From contig JBKOWM010000045.1 in NCBI GenBank assembly GCA_046724395.1, forward strand, positions 1 to 51,830: a stretch of 51,830 bases of DNA, written 5' to 3'. A model generated the notes under the pieces. It had not been told where the DNA came from and did not search any database. It was given only the letters and a program-made list of their open reading frames with translations. A program made the position numbers and the translations under genes. Below, piece by piece: positions 1-7,978 of the stretch (the stretch's first letter is position 1; every line of letters begins with the position of its first letter). This DNA is from DATAEU01 sp046724395 (GTDB lineage Bacteria; Actinomycetota; UBA4738; HRBIN12).

Positions 1-1103
1 TACGCCGCCGGGCCGGGATCCGCCCCTGCGCTCCGGGGGCCGACGCGAAGCCGCCCCGCGGCGTCGACCGATGCGATGCTGCCACCACCCGCGCCGACGG
101 TGACGACGTCGATCGAAGGCGCCAGGATCGGATGCACGTCGACGATCTGCGACGACACGACGGGCGGGACGCCATGCTCGATCAGGCAGACGTCGAGCGA
201 GGTACCGCCCATGTCGAGCGCGATGACCCGGTCGGCGCCGATTCGGGCGGCGAGGGCGATCGTGGCCGCGACGCCCGCCGTCGGCCCAGACAGGAGCAGC
301 CGGTGCGCCTCGCGGTCGGCGCGCTCGGCCGGCACGCTCCCCCCGTTCGATTGCATCACCAAGAACGGGGCCTCGGCGCCCAGCTCTCGCAGTTGCTCAT
401 TGGCTCTGATCAGGTACCGACCCACCACCGGGCGCAGCCCGGCGTTCAGCGCGGTCGTCGCGGTCCTCGGGTACTCGCGGAACTCACGCGCTACCGACGA
501 GGAGATGCTGACCGGCGTGTCTGGAAGCCGAGCGACTAGCGCCTCCTCGAGCCGCCGCTCGTGGGTGTCGTTCACGTAGCTGAACAGCAGGGCCACGGCG
601 ACGGCCTCGGGCCGGCGAGCGGCCACATCCTCGACCGCCCGCATGAGTTCGTCGTCCGCGAGCGAGACGACGACCTCACCGTTCCAGGCCAGGCGTTCTC
701 GGACCTCAAGGCGGTCGCGCCGCTGAACGAGCTCCGTTGGCCGGGGCTGGTAAAGGTCGTACAGCGCCGGACGACCTCCGGAGCGATACCCGAGGATGTC
801 GCGGTATCCCTCCGTCGCGACCAAGACGACGCGCGCGAGGTCGCCGGTGATCGCCGCGTTCGTCGCGACGGTCGTCCCGTGGAAGATGGCGGTTAGCCGC
901 TCCAGCGCTACACCGGCATCCGCGAGCTCCCGCACGGCGGCGACGAGCGCGGCGGCCGGATCGCCGGGCGTGGAGGGGACCTTCACGACGACGGTCTTGC
1001 CGTCGTCCCGGATTCCGACCCCGTCGGTGAAGGTTCCGCCGACGTCGACGGCAACCAGCCATGCGGGCGCGCGCGTCCGGCCCGCCGTCCTCCTTCGGGC
1101 CAC
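1..1103 (-). CDS. Hydantoinase A/oxoprolinase-type protein, N-terminal part (3' end outside window)
   Basis: The gene starts at GTG directly after the livM stop (TGA then GTG, no gap) and stays open for 367 codons to the window edge. The translation begins MARRRTAGRTRAPAWLVAVD and continues with the phosphate-binding GGTFTD and then HGTTVATNAAI, both typical of the hydantoinase A N-terminal and central domains. Family members use ATP to open hydantoin, 5-oxoproline or acetone-type substrates, usually with a HyuB partner. Its place as last visible gene of the liv operon suggests that it acts on the imported compound. The HyuB partner, if present, lies outside the window. The exact substrate is unknown. 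Confidence 0.85.
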   Translation of the reverse strand, partial: MARRRTAGRTRAPAWLVAVDVGGTFTDGVGIRDDGKTVVVKVPSTPGDPAAALVAAVRELADAGVALERLTAIFHGTTVATNAAITGDLARVVLVATEGYRDILGYRSGGRPALYDLYQPRPTELVQRRDRLEVRERLAWNGEVVVSLADDELMRAVEDVAARRPEAVAVALLFSYVNDTHERRLEEALVARLPDTPVSISSSVAREFREYPRTATTALNAGLRPVVGRYLIRANEQLRELGAEAPFLVMQSNGGSVPAERADREAHRLLLSGPTAGVAATIALAARIGADRVIALDMGGTSLDVCLIEHGVPPVVSSQIVDVHPILAPSIDVVTVGAGGGSIASVDAAGRLRVGPRSAGADPGPAA

Positions 1104-2255
1104 TCAACGCTCCTCGAGCGGCATGCGCGGCGAAGGCGCCTCGGCCGAGAGGGCCTCCCGCTCCTCGTCACCCGCCCTCCCACCCGCTTCGTCGCCCTCG
1201 AGGGCTTCGTCCTCGTCTCCTGCGGCAACCCACGCGGCGATCCGCCGGCGCAGCGACGAGAGGAGCCCGACAAGACCGCCCGGCACGAAGACCACGATGA
1301 GGAGCAGGATCGCGCCGAGGATCGTGAGCTGGATCCCGGGATAGTCGACGAGGGAAACCTGCAGGCCGGTCAGGACGGTCGTGCCGAGGATCGGTCCCCA
1401 CATCGTTCCCAGTCCGCCGATGACAAGCATGGTGACGTCGATCGACATGGGGGTCAGCCCCATCGCCGCCGTCGTGAAGGACTGGTTGTAGCTGAGATAG
1501 AGGGCGCCGGCGATGCCGGCGATGAAGCCGGAGATTGCGAACGCGATGACGCGGTACTTGAGCGGGCTCACGCCGCGCGCCGCCGCGTACGAGGGCGCGT
1601 CTCGTATCGCTCGTAATGCAACACCGAGCCTCGATCCGCGAATCCGCGCGACGACGAACGTGGCCACAACGACGACTGCGAGCATCGTCCAGAAGTACGC
1701 GCGGAGCGAGGCTGTCGGCGATAGAAACGACCACAGCCCCGGGACGGTCGGAAAGCCGAACGTGCCGCCCGTGAGCCCCATCGGATCGTTCACCACGACG
1801 AACAGGAACACCTGCGCGAACGAGAACGTCAGCAGCGATGTGTAGATCCCGTGCAGCCGCAACGTTGGGAAGGCGAGCAACACCGAGACGCCGGCTGCAA
1901 AAAGGCCACCGAAGACGATCGTCAGCACCGGCGGAAGCGGTGTGTGGAGCATCAGTAGCCCCGCGCCGTACCCGCCGATCGCATAGATCGCGAGCTGTCC
2001 AAAATTCCACACACCCGCGACGCCGAGCACGAAGTTCCAGCTGATGTTCAAGACCAGGACGATCATGGCGGTGATCATCACGCCGAGGGCGTACGAGTTC
2101 GACCACACCAACGGGATGAGCGCGACGAGCACGATCAGCGCGGCGATTCCCGTCCACTCCCAGGTCGTGAGCGCGCGGCCCCGCCCGATTCGAGAGCCGG
2201 CGCCGGAGGCAACCGTCCGATGGTCGTCGGCGGCGACTGTGCTCTCCCCAGCCAT
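1104..2255 (-). CDS. livM: Branched-chain amino acid/amide ABC transporter permease (LivM type)
   Basis: A 383-residue inner-membrane permease. After a polar N-terminus of about 30 residues (MAGESTVAADDHRTV) it has many hydrophobic helices beginning ALIVLVALIPLVW, then the LivM-type stretch YAIGGYGAGLLMLHTPLP and a later cytoplasmic loop ALRAIRDAPSYAAARGVSPLKYR that contacts the ATPases. The C-terminus carries an acidic tail (GDEDEALEGDEAGG). The start is the ATG overlapping the livH stop (TGATG). It would pair with LivH to form the channel for the LivK-delivered solute. Confidence 0.92.
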   Translation of the reverse strand: MAGESTVAADDHRTVASGAGSRIGRGRALTTWEWTGIAALIVLVALIPLVWSNSYALGVMITAMIVLVLNISWNFVLGVAGVWNFGQLAIYAIGGYGAGLLMLHTPLPPVLTIVFGGLFAAGVSVLLAFPTLRLHGIYTSLLTFSFAQVFLFVVVNDPMGLTGGTFGFPTVPGLWSFLSPTASLRAYFWTMLAVVVVATFVVARIRGSRLGVALRAIRDAPSYAAARGVSPLKYRVIAFAISGFIAGIAGALYLSYNQSFTTAAMGLTPMSIDVTMLVIGGLGTMWGPILGTTVLTGLQVSLVDYPGIQLTILGAILLLIVVFVPGGLVGLLSSLRRRIAAWVAAGDEDEALEGDEAGGRAGDEEREALSAEAPSPRMPLEER

Positions 2256-3148
2256 CACAGACGGGCTTCCGAGGGCTTGCCCTTGAGCCCTTGGGGCCGC
2301 ACGATCAGCACCAGGAGGATGACGCCGTACAGGATCGGCAGGGACCACGTCGTTCCGAACACGACCTCGGCCGAGGCCTGAATAAACCCGATGATGTAGG
2401 CGGCGTACAGCGTGCCCGACAAGCTCCCCAGGCCGCCGAAGATGACGACGATGAGCGCCTCGAGGAGCGGGAGGTCGCCGGCGCCCGGGTACGCGAAGAA
2501 CTTCGCGCCGAGGAAGACGCCGCCGATACCCGCCAACGCCGAGGCCAGGCCCATCGTGAGCGGGTACAGCTTCATGACCGGTACTCCCATCAACCGAGCG
2601 GCGTCGAGGTTCTGCGCCACCGCACGGATCGCGAGGCCCCATCGGGTGCGCGCGAGGAACAGACCGAGGCCGACCATGAGCGCGATCGATACCCCCGCCA
2701 TCGCGAGGTTCTGGAACGAGAGGTCGACGCCTCCGTAGACCTCCACGCTGCCGGAGACGACGGGAGTCACATTCTTCTGAAACGGCCCGAAGATCTGCAG
2801 CGCAACGTTGGCGAACACGATGGCGACCGCGAACGTCGTGATGAACGTGACCAGCTCGAAGTCGAACCCGCGCCGGCCCATCAAAGGCTGGACGGAGATA
2901 AGCTCGGTAAACGTGCCGAGTGCAAATGTAAGGACGAACGCAATCAGGATCGCGAGAACGGGGCTCCACCCGGCCGATACCAGGATCGCCCAGCCAACGA
3001 AGCTCCCGACCATCACCATCGAGCCTTGGGACATGTCCAGGATCCGCAGCGTTCCGTAGATCAACGTCATCCCGATCGCGACGAGTGCATAGATCGACCC
3101 AAGGACGAAGGTCTCGACCAGGACACCCACGACATCGGTCAAATGCAT
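2255..3148 (-). CDS. livH: Branched-chain amino acid/amide ABC transporter permease (LivH type)
   Basis: A 297-residue permease. It starts MHLTDVVGVLVETFVLGSIY, then ALVAIGMTLIYGTLRILDMSQGSMVM, the usual LivH N-terminal helices. The coupling loop GLAIRAVAQNLDAARLMGVPVMKLY and the terminal PQGLKGKPSEARL are also family-typical. The start was chosen at ATG 3148, preceded by an AGGGAACGAGCG ribosome-binding region; a longer in-frame extension would run into livF. It overlaps livM by one base and follows livF after 13 bases, so it belongs to the same operon. It acts in the inner membrane as partner of LivM. Confidence 0.92.
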   Translation of the reverse strand: MHLTDVVGVLVETFVLGSIYALVAIGMTLIYGTLRILDMSQGSMVMVGSFVGWAILVSAGWSPVLAILIAFVLTFALGTFTELISVQPLMGRRGFDFELVTFITTFAVAIVFANVALQIFGPFQKNVTPVVSGSVEVYGGVDLSFQNLAMAGVSIALMVGLGLFLARTRWGLAIRAVAQNLDAARLMGVPVMKLYPLTMGLASALAGIGGVFLGAKFFAYPGAGDLPLLEALIVVIFGGLGSLSGTLYAAYIIGFIQASAEVVFGTTWSLPILYGVILLVLIVRPQGLKGKPSEARL

Positions 3149-3161
3149 CGCTCGTTCCCTC

Positions 3162-3887
3162 CTACAGGGACCCGAGATACGTCTCGACGACCGTTCGATC
3201 GGTCGAGAGCTCCTCGAGCGAGCCGGTTCGCACGATCGATCCCATCTCGACCACGTGCACGATGTCGGCGACGTCACCGATGTGCGTAAAGTTCTCCTCG
3301 ACAAGCAGGACGGTCGTTCCGGTCGCGTGGATGCGACCGATGGCCTCGTACACGAGTTCGATCGCGACCGGGGCAAGCCCGAGCGACGGCTCATCGATCA
3401 GCAGGATCGACGCGTCGCGCATCAGCCCGCGGCCCAGCGCGACGAGTCGGCGCTCGCCACCCGACAACGTCCGCGCCCGCTGTGAGGTGCGCGGGCGGAT
3501 CCCCGGGACGATGTCGTAGACGCGGTCCAGCGCCGCGCGTCGCGAACGCCACGTCTCGGGCAGGAAGGCGCCCATCAGCAGGTTCTCCTCGACCGTCATC
3601 TCGGGGAACAGCAGGTCGCCCTGTGGGATATGGACCATGCCGAGGCGCGCGATGCTTTCGGCGCTGCGCCCGTCGATCCGCTCGCCACGCAAGCGCACGT
3701 CGCCGCGCCGCGGGCGGATCAGACCCGAGATCGTCCGGAGCAGCGTCGTCTTGCCGTGTCCGTTCGGGCCGATAATCACGACCGTCTGGCCCGATGCGAC
3801 GGGCAGGTCGAGCCCTCGAACGACCATTGTCTCCCCGTAGCCCGCCCACAGGTCGCGGACCTCGAGCATCGGCTCGCTCGGCGTCAC
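3162..3887 (-). CDS. livF: Branched-chain amino acid/amide ABC transporter ATPase (LivF type)
   Basis: A 241-residue ATP-binding subunit. Walker A is GPNGHGKTT (about residues 40-48; His where Ala is usual), the signature is LSGGERR and Walker B is ILLIDEPSLGLAP. The sequence HIPQGDLLFPEMTVEENLLMG is the LivF form of the Q-loop region. The GTG start overlaps the livG stop in a GTGA, implying translational coupling. It is expected to pair with LivG at the membrane and power LivHM. Confidence 0.93.
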   Translation of the reverse strand: MTPSEPMLEVRDLWAGYGETMVVRGLDLPVASGQTVVIIGPNGHGKTTLLRTISGLIRPRRGDVRLRGERIDGRSAESIARLGMVHIPQGDLLFPEMTVEENLLMGAFLPETWRSRRAALDRVYDIVPGIRPRTSQRARTLSGGERRLVALGRGLMRDASILLIDEPSLGLAPVAIELVYEAIGRIHATGTTVLLVEENFTHIGDVADIVHVVEMGSIVRTGSLEELSTDRTVVETYLGSL

Positions 3888-4654
3888 CGCGCGTCGCCTT
3901 CCTCGCCACGGCGCTGTCCGAGGTAGACGTCGATGACCTCCTCGTTCGCGAGCATCTGCTCCGGCGTACCCGCGAACAGCTCCGCCCCGTGATGCATGAC
4001 AAGCACGCGGTCGGCGAGCGACGTCAACGCTCGCATGACGTGTTCGATCACGATCACGCCGAGCCCGCGGTCTCGCACGCGCCCGATCAGCCGCATCACC
4101 TGCCCGATCTCGTTGGGGTTCAGCCCGCCGAACGGTTCGTCGAGCAGGAGCACCTTTGGGTTCGTCGCCAGCGCCGTGCCCAACATGAGCCGCTTCTTGT
4201 CGAACACACCGAGGGGCCCGGCCTCGACGTCGCCACGGTCGCCGAGGCCGACGAAGTCCAGCTGGCGAAACGCCTCCGCGACGTCGCCCTCTCGCCCGTC
4301 GCCGTTGCGGCCGCGTCGAAACGACGCCGCGATGAAGAGGTTCTCGAGGACCGAGAGCGAATCGGCCACCGTCGGCTGCTGGAACGTTCGAGCCACCCCG
4401 AGCGCAGTCCGCCGGTGCACCGGTTCATGCACGATGGACTGGCCCTCCAGCAAGATGTCGCCATCGGTGACCTTCGTCAACCCCGTGATGACGTCGAACA
4501 GCGATGTCTTGCCGGCCCCGTTTGGGCCGACGACCCCGAGGATCTCGCCGGGTCGCACAACAAACGACACATCCACGACGGCTCGCAGGCCACCGTAGTT
4601 CTTACAGACGCCGCGTCCCTCGAGCACTCCGCCCGGCGGCGCCGCGTCGCTCAC
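3884..4654 (-). CDS. livG: Branched-chain amino acid/amide ABC transporter ATPase (LivG type) with degenerate signature
   Basis: A 256-residue ATP-binding subunit starting at the GTG that overlaps the livK stop (TCGTGA). Walker A GPNGAGKTS is at about residues 43-51 and Walker B VLLLDEPFGGLNPNE at about 168-182. The ABC signature position, normally L-S-x-G-Q-x-R-R-L, reads LGVFDKKRL (about 148-156), so the key Gly is replaced by Phe. LivG proteins vary here more than most ABC ATPases, so this need not mean loss of activity. The C-terminal HHGAELFAGTPEQMLANEEV is typical of LivG. Confidence 0.92.
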   Translation of the reverse strand: MSDAAPPGGVLEGRGVCKNYGGLRAVVDVSFVVRPGEILGVVGPNGAGKTSLFDVITGLTKVTDGDILLEGQSIVHEPVHRRTALGVARTFQQPTVADSLSVLENLFIAASFRRGRNGDGREGDVAEAFRQLDFVGLGDRGDVEAGPLGVFDKKRLMLGTALATNPKVLLLDEPFGGLNPNEIGQVMRLIGRVRDRGLGVIVIEHVMRALTSLADRVLVMHHGAELFAGTPEQMLANEEVIDVYLGQRRGEEGDAR

Positions 4655-5994
4655 GAGAGCCAGGCGGGCAGCTGGAACTTGCCGGTGGTGTACGGGTCCG
4701 GCGAGATCAGGACCTGCTCCCCGTTCTGGATCTGGAACGTGAGGTGCGGCATTCCGAGCGATGGATCGGGCGTGAAGTCTGGGTACGGCATGCACGTGTT
4801 GCCGCCCGGATCAAGGTTGAACGAGTACGCACCGCAGGTCCCTCGGTACACGGCCTCGCGCAAGTTCGCGTTGACCTTGTCGAAGGCGTAGGGGTCGCCC
4901 ACCATTCCGACGGACTGCGCCCACAGCTTCATGAGGTCGTACTGGTCGCCGGCGTTGGAGAAGCCGGGTGGTCGGCTGAACTTCTGCTCGAACGCGTCGG
5001 CGAACTGCTTCGCGCGATCGTCACCGGCGAGCACGCCCACCACCGTCGCCCACAGCACGCCGTCGGCGGCGTCACCGGCCAGGTCGAGATACTCTGGAAT
5101 CGACGGCGCGTATTGTTGATACACCAGCGAGTTCGTCGGCGACTGGCGGAACTGCTTGATGAACGAGGCCTCGTCGCCCGCGGCGTAGTCGCTGAAGAAC
5201 ACGATCCCCGGTTCCGCCGAGCGGATCCGCACGAGCACACCCGTCCAGTCGGTCTGCGGAACCGTGAACTTGTCGAACCCGTCCGTCGTCCATCCCTGCT
5301 TTTCCATTTCCGTCTGGAACGTCTGCGCGATGTTCAGCGAGTACGGGTCGTTGGACGTGACGACATACATGGACTTCTTCGCCGGCGTCCAGTCGCCACT
5401 GTCGATGAGGGTGTTCACCAGCACGGCGAACCCCGGTCCGTACCACTCCTCCGTTGGATCGCCCTGAAAGATGTTCGTGATGTCGTGCTGCTTCACATAG
5501 TCGATGTTCCCGTGCCACGTGTTGACGTGGAACATCGGCATTCCTGCCTCGGCGACGATGGGGTACTCCACGGAGGTGTACGTCGTGAAGCCGGAGAAGA
5601 TTGCTGCAACGTTCTGGGACACGAGCTTTTGGAGGACGTTCTTCATTACGTCGGGCTCTTGGGCCTTGGTGTCCAGGACCTGCAGCTTGAGGGGTCGTCC
5701 AAGCAGTCCGCCGCTCGCGTTGATCTCCTCGATCGCGAGCTGCTGACCGCGAACCATCTGCTGGCCGTCTCCCGCGAACGGACCCGTGACAGGGCTCGCG
5801 GAGCCGACGGTGATGGGCTCGTTGCTGCTACCGGCCGCCGTCGTCGTCTCGCCCTCGGAGCCGGCGTTTCCGACCGCGTACCCGGCGACGCCGCCGACGA
5901 CCAGACCTCCGACGCCGGCGCCCACGGTCCCCTGGAGGAATTGACGGCGACTGACACGCCCGCCACCTCCGCGACCACCCGATTCACTCGCCAT
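4651..5994 (-). CDS. livK: Periplasmic/extracellular substrate-binding protein of the Liv-type transporter (Tat signal)
   Basis: A 447-residue type 1 periplasmic-binding protein (Peripla_BP_6 class). It starts at ATG 5994 behind a GAGGGA ribosome-binding site. The N-terminus has a twin-arginine motif (SRRQFLQG, about residues 16-23) followed by a Gly/Val/Ala-rich hydrophobic stretch without a lipobox Cys, then a Thr/Ser linker. The binding domain begins PITVGSASPVTGPFAGDGQQ and ends in YTTGKFQLPAWLS. It is the first gene of the livKGFHM-hyuA operon. Its mature domain is clearly homologous, end to end, to the ligand-binding half of the divergent regulator at 6169-7932. Members bind branched-chain amino acids, amides, urea or aromatic acids; the ligand here is unknown. 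Confidence 0.92.
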   Translation of the reverse strand: MASESGGRGGGGRVSRRQFLQGTVGAGVGGLVVGGVAGYAVGNAGSEGETTTAAGSSNEPITVGSASPVTGPFAGDGQQMVRGQQLAIEEINASGGLLGRPLKLQVLDTKAQEPDVMKNVLQKLVSQNVAAIFSGFTTYTSVEYPIVAEAGMPMFHVNTWHGNIDYVKQHDITNIFQGDPTEEWYGPGFAVLVNTLIDSGDWTPAKKSMYVVTSNDPYSLNIAQTFQTEMEKQGWTTDGFDKFTVPQTDWTGVLVRIRSAEPGIVFFSDYAAGDEASFIKQFRQSPTNSLVYQQYAPSIPEYLDLAGDAADGVLWATVVGVLAGDDRAKQFADAFEQKFSRPPGFSNAGDQYDLMKLWAQSVGMVGDPYAFDKVNANLREAVYRGTCGAYSFNLDPGGNTCMPYPDFTPDPSLGMPHLTFQIQNGEQVLISPDPYTTGKFQLPAWLS

Positions 5995-6083
5995 CGTTCC
6001 CTCCTCGAGAGGTGCTGTGCCCCGCTGCCCTTCCCCCGTCTTCCCGTCGACCCGCGACGGTAGGTCCGGCGTGCTGCACGGGA

Positions 6084-6103
6084 CATCCGTCAAATGACGG
6101 ATG
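6084..6103. promoter_or_regulatory. Perfect 20-bp palindrome, candidate operator between livK and the HTH-binding-protein fusion gene
   Basis: The sequence CATCCGTCAAATGACGGATG is a perfect inverted repeat with 9-bp arms (CATCCGTCA / TGACGGATG) and a 2-bp centre. It lies 90 bp upstream of livK and 65 bp upstream of the chosen start of the divergent regulator gene. A near copy (18 identical bases) occurs at 11525-11544, 62 bp upstream of the polysaccharide deacetylase gene. Equal spacing to two start codons and its symmetry suggest a dimeric DNA-binding protein, most simply the neighbouring LuxR-type regulator. The binding protein and its sign of action are inference. Confidence 0.75.
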
Positions 6104-6168
6104 AGGGGTGTGACGAGCCCTGCGTTGCGCCGCGTCGGCGGTGCGTGGGACGATCGGAAAACCCTGCC

Positions 6169-7932
6169 ATGTGGGAGCACGAGGCGGACGCGCGCAACGG
6201 CTCGCCGGCCGTCGTCGCCCCCGACGGCGCGATCACCGAGCGCGAGGGGGGCTTCGCGCGCCGGGTGCTCCTCCGCGACGCCGACCTCGCCTCCTACGCC
6301 GCAGCGATGTTCGGTTCCGGAGCGTCGGACGTTCGCTTCCGCTGGTACACCGCCCAGCAGCTGCTCGCCGTGCGGATGGAGCTGCGCAACGAACGCGCAG
6401 GCCCGGCCTGCCTGGTCACCATCCGGCCGGACGACGCGGTCGACGGACTTACGGCGCGGGAGCTCGACGTCCTCACGCTCCTAGCCGGCGGCCTCGGAAA
6501 CCGCGAGATCGCCAACCGCCTGCGCGCCAGCTCGCGCACGATCGCCACCCACGTGGAGCACATCCTTGCGAAGTTGCACGCCCGGAGCCGGGCGGGTGCG
6601 GCCGCGATCGCCGTCGACCGTGGGCTGATCCGGCTACCGCTGCACGCGGGGTCTCGTGATCTCGACGGCTTGGCGGCGGGCGCGCTGGAAGCGGCCGCGG
6701 CGAGGCGCCGCGGCCGGGCGCGACTCGCGACGGGACGGCGAATGCAGCGGCGACGCCCTTACCTGATCGGGGCCGCGTTCCCGCTGAGCGGCGCGGCGCG
6801 GGCGGACGGTCTGCAGATGCGAAACGGCGCGGCGCTCGCCCTGGATGAGATCAACTCACGCGGCGGTGTCGCTGGCCGCCCGATCGAGCTTCTTGTCGTC
6901 GACACGGAGATCTTCAGCGGAGAAGGGATCGCGCTCGCGTTCGACCGGCTGTCGGCCGCCGAGGCGGACGCCGTCCTCGTGGGCTACGTTCTGTCGGGAG
7001 CGGATCGAGCGCTGGACGCCGCAGCGGAGTACGGAGCGCCGTACCTTCACGCCACGACGTCGGAGGACGTGCTCACCCGCGTGCGATCGGACCGCGGACG
7101 GTATCGACGTGTCTTCCAGGTCTGCCCGAGCGAGACCCATTACGGGACGGGCTTCATCGGGTTCCTCGATGCCCTCGTCACAACAGAGCGGTGGAACCCG
7201 CGCAACCGCCGCCTAATGATCGTCGAGACCGCCGTGGACGGCGGCCGCATGGCGACGACGCCTACGCTCGCGGCGGCCTTCGACCGAGGGTGGGTTGTCG
7301 ATACCGTCGAGTGCGTGAGCGAGCTCGCGGCGGATTGGGCCGGGGTCGTTCGCCGGATCCACTCGGCCGATCCCGCGGCAATCCTGGTCGCCGATTTCGT
7401 GCCGAGCGAGCTCGCCGCGTTCCAGCGAACATTCGCCGCCGACCCGACGCCGGCGCTCGTATACGCGGTCTACGCCCCCTCGATCCCCGAGTTCCTCGAG
7501 TTGGCCGGCGCAGCGGCGGAGGGGTTGGTGTGGTCGACCGTGACAGGTACGTACGCCGACGTCTTGGGCACCCGGTTCGCCGGCCGTTACCTCCGCGCGT
7601 TCGGACGACCGCCTGGCCGGTCTCACGCCGGGATCGCATACGACGAGGTTCACCTGCTCGCGGGCGCGTGGGCAAACGTCGGCAATCCTCGAGACTTCGA
7701 CGGCGTCGCCGCACACCTGCGTCGAGGCTCCTACCGTGGTGTGAATGGCTCGTATGTCTTCGATGATGCGCAGGGTGCGCTGTCGTATCCGGCGATGACG
7801 CACGATCCCTCGGTCGGACAGGCACACCTGGTGTTCCAGATCCAGCACGGTGAGCATCGCGTCCTCTCACCGGCGCCGTTCGTGCAGGCGTCCTTCCGCC
7901 CGCCGTCGTGGGTGCCTTCGGCGACGTGTTGA
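6169..7932 (+). CDS. Transcriptional regulator: LuxR-type HTH fused to a LivK-like ligand-binding domain
   Basis: A 587-residue protein without signal peptide or membrane segment. Residues about 1-90 are of unknown fold. Residues about 94-153 are a LuxR/GerE helix-turn-helix (DGLTARELDVLTLLAGG, then NREIANRLRASSRTIATHVE). A basic linker (AAARRRGRARLATGRRMQRRR) leads to a complete type 1 periplasmic-binding domain from about 197 to the end. This domain matches LivK nearly throughout, for example YAPSIPEFLELAGAAAEGLVW against YAPSIPEYLDLAGDAADGVLW, and DPSVGQAHLVFQIQHGE against DPSLGMPHLTFQIQNGE. The frame is open from ATG 6094, but that codon lies inside the operator palindrome, so ATG 6169 is preferred; GTG 6145 is possible. 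I infer a cytoplasmic one-component sensor of the transported ligand, comparable in principle to AmiC or LacI. Confidence 0.88.
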   Translation: MWEHEADARNGSPAVVAPDGAITEREGGFARRVLLRDADLASYAAAMFGSGASDVRFRWYTAQQLLAVRMELRNERAGPACLVTIRPDDAVDGLTARELDVLTLLAGGLGNREIANRLRASSRTIATHVEHILAKLHARSRAGAAAIAVDRGLIRLPLHAGSRDLDGLAAGALEAAAARRRGRARLATGRRMQRRRPYLIGAAFPLSGAARADGLQMRNGAALALDEINSRGGVAGRPIELLVVDTEIFSGEGIALAFDRLSAAEADAVLVGYVLSGADRALDAAAEYGAPYLHATTSEDVLTRVRSDRGRYRRVFQVCPSETHYGTGFIGFLDALVTTERWNPRNRRLMIVETAVDGGRMATTPTLAAAFDRGWVVDTVECVSELAADWAGVVRRIHSADPAAILVADFVPSELAAFQRTFAADPTPALVYAVYAPSIPEFLELAGAAAEGLVWSTVTGTYADVLGTRFAGRYLRAFGRPPGRSHAGIAYDEVHLLAGAWANVGNPRDFDGVAAHLRRGSYRGVNGSYVFDDAQGALSYPAMTHDPSVGQAHLVFQIQHGEHRVLSPAPFVQASFRPPSWVPSATC

Positions 7933-7978
7933 GCGGGCGACCTGTCGACTGGTCGTGCTCGAGACCCAGACCGAGCGT

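Noticed and set aside
6094..6168. Upstream start codon ATG 6094 for the HTH-binding-protein fusion
   Set aside because: The codon lies inside the 20-bp palindrome, has no ribosome-binding site, and the added 25 residues look like non-coding translation (Cys/Arg-rich).
7933..7978. Terminator between the regulator gene and the convergent C45 gene
   Set aside because: Only a 5-bp GCTCG/CGAGC stem with a 10-base loop followed by GTTT is visible, too weak to call.
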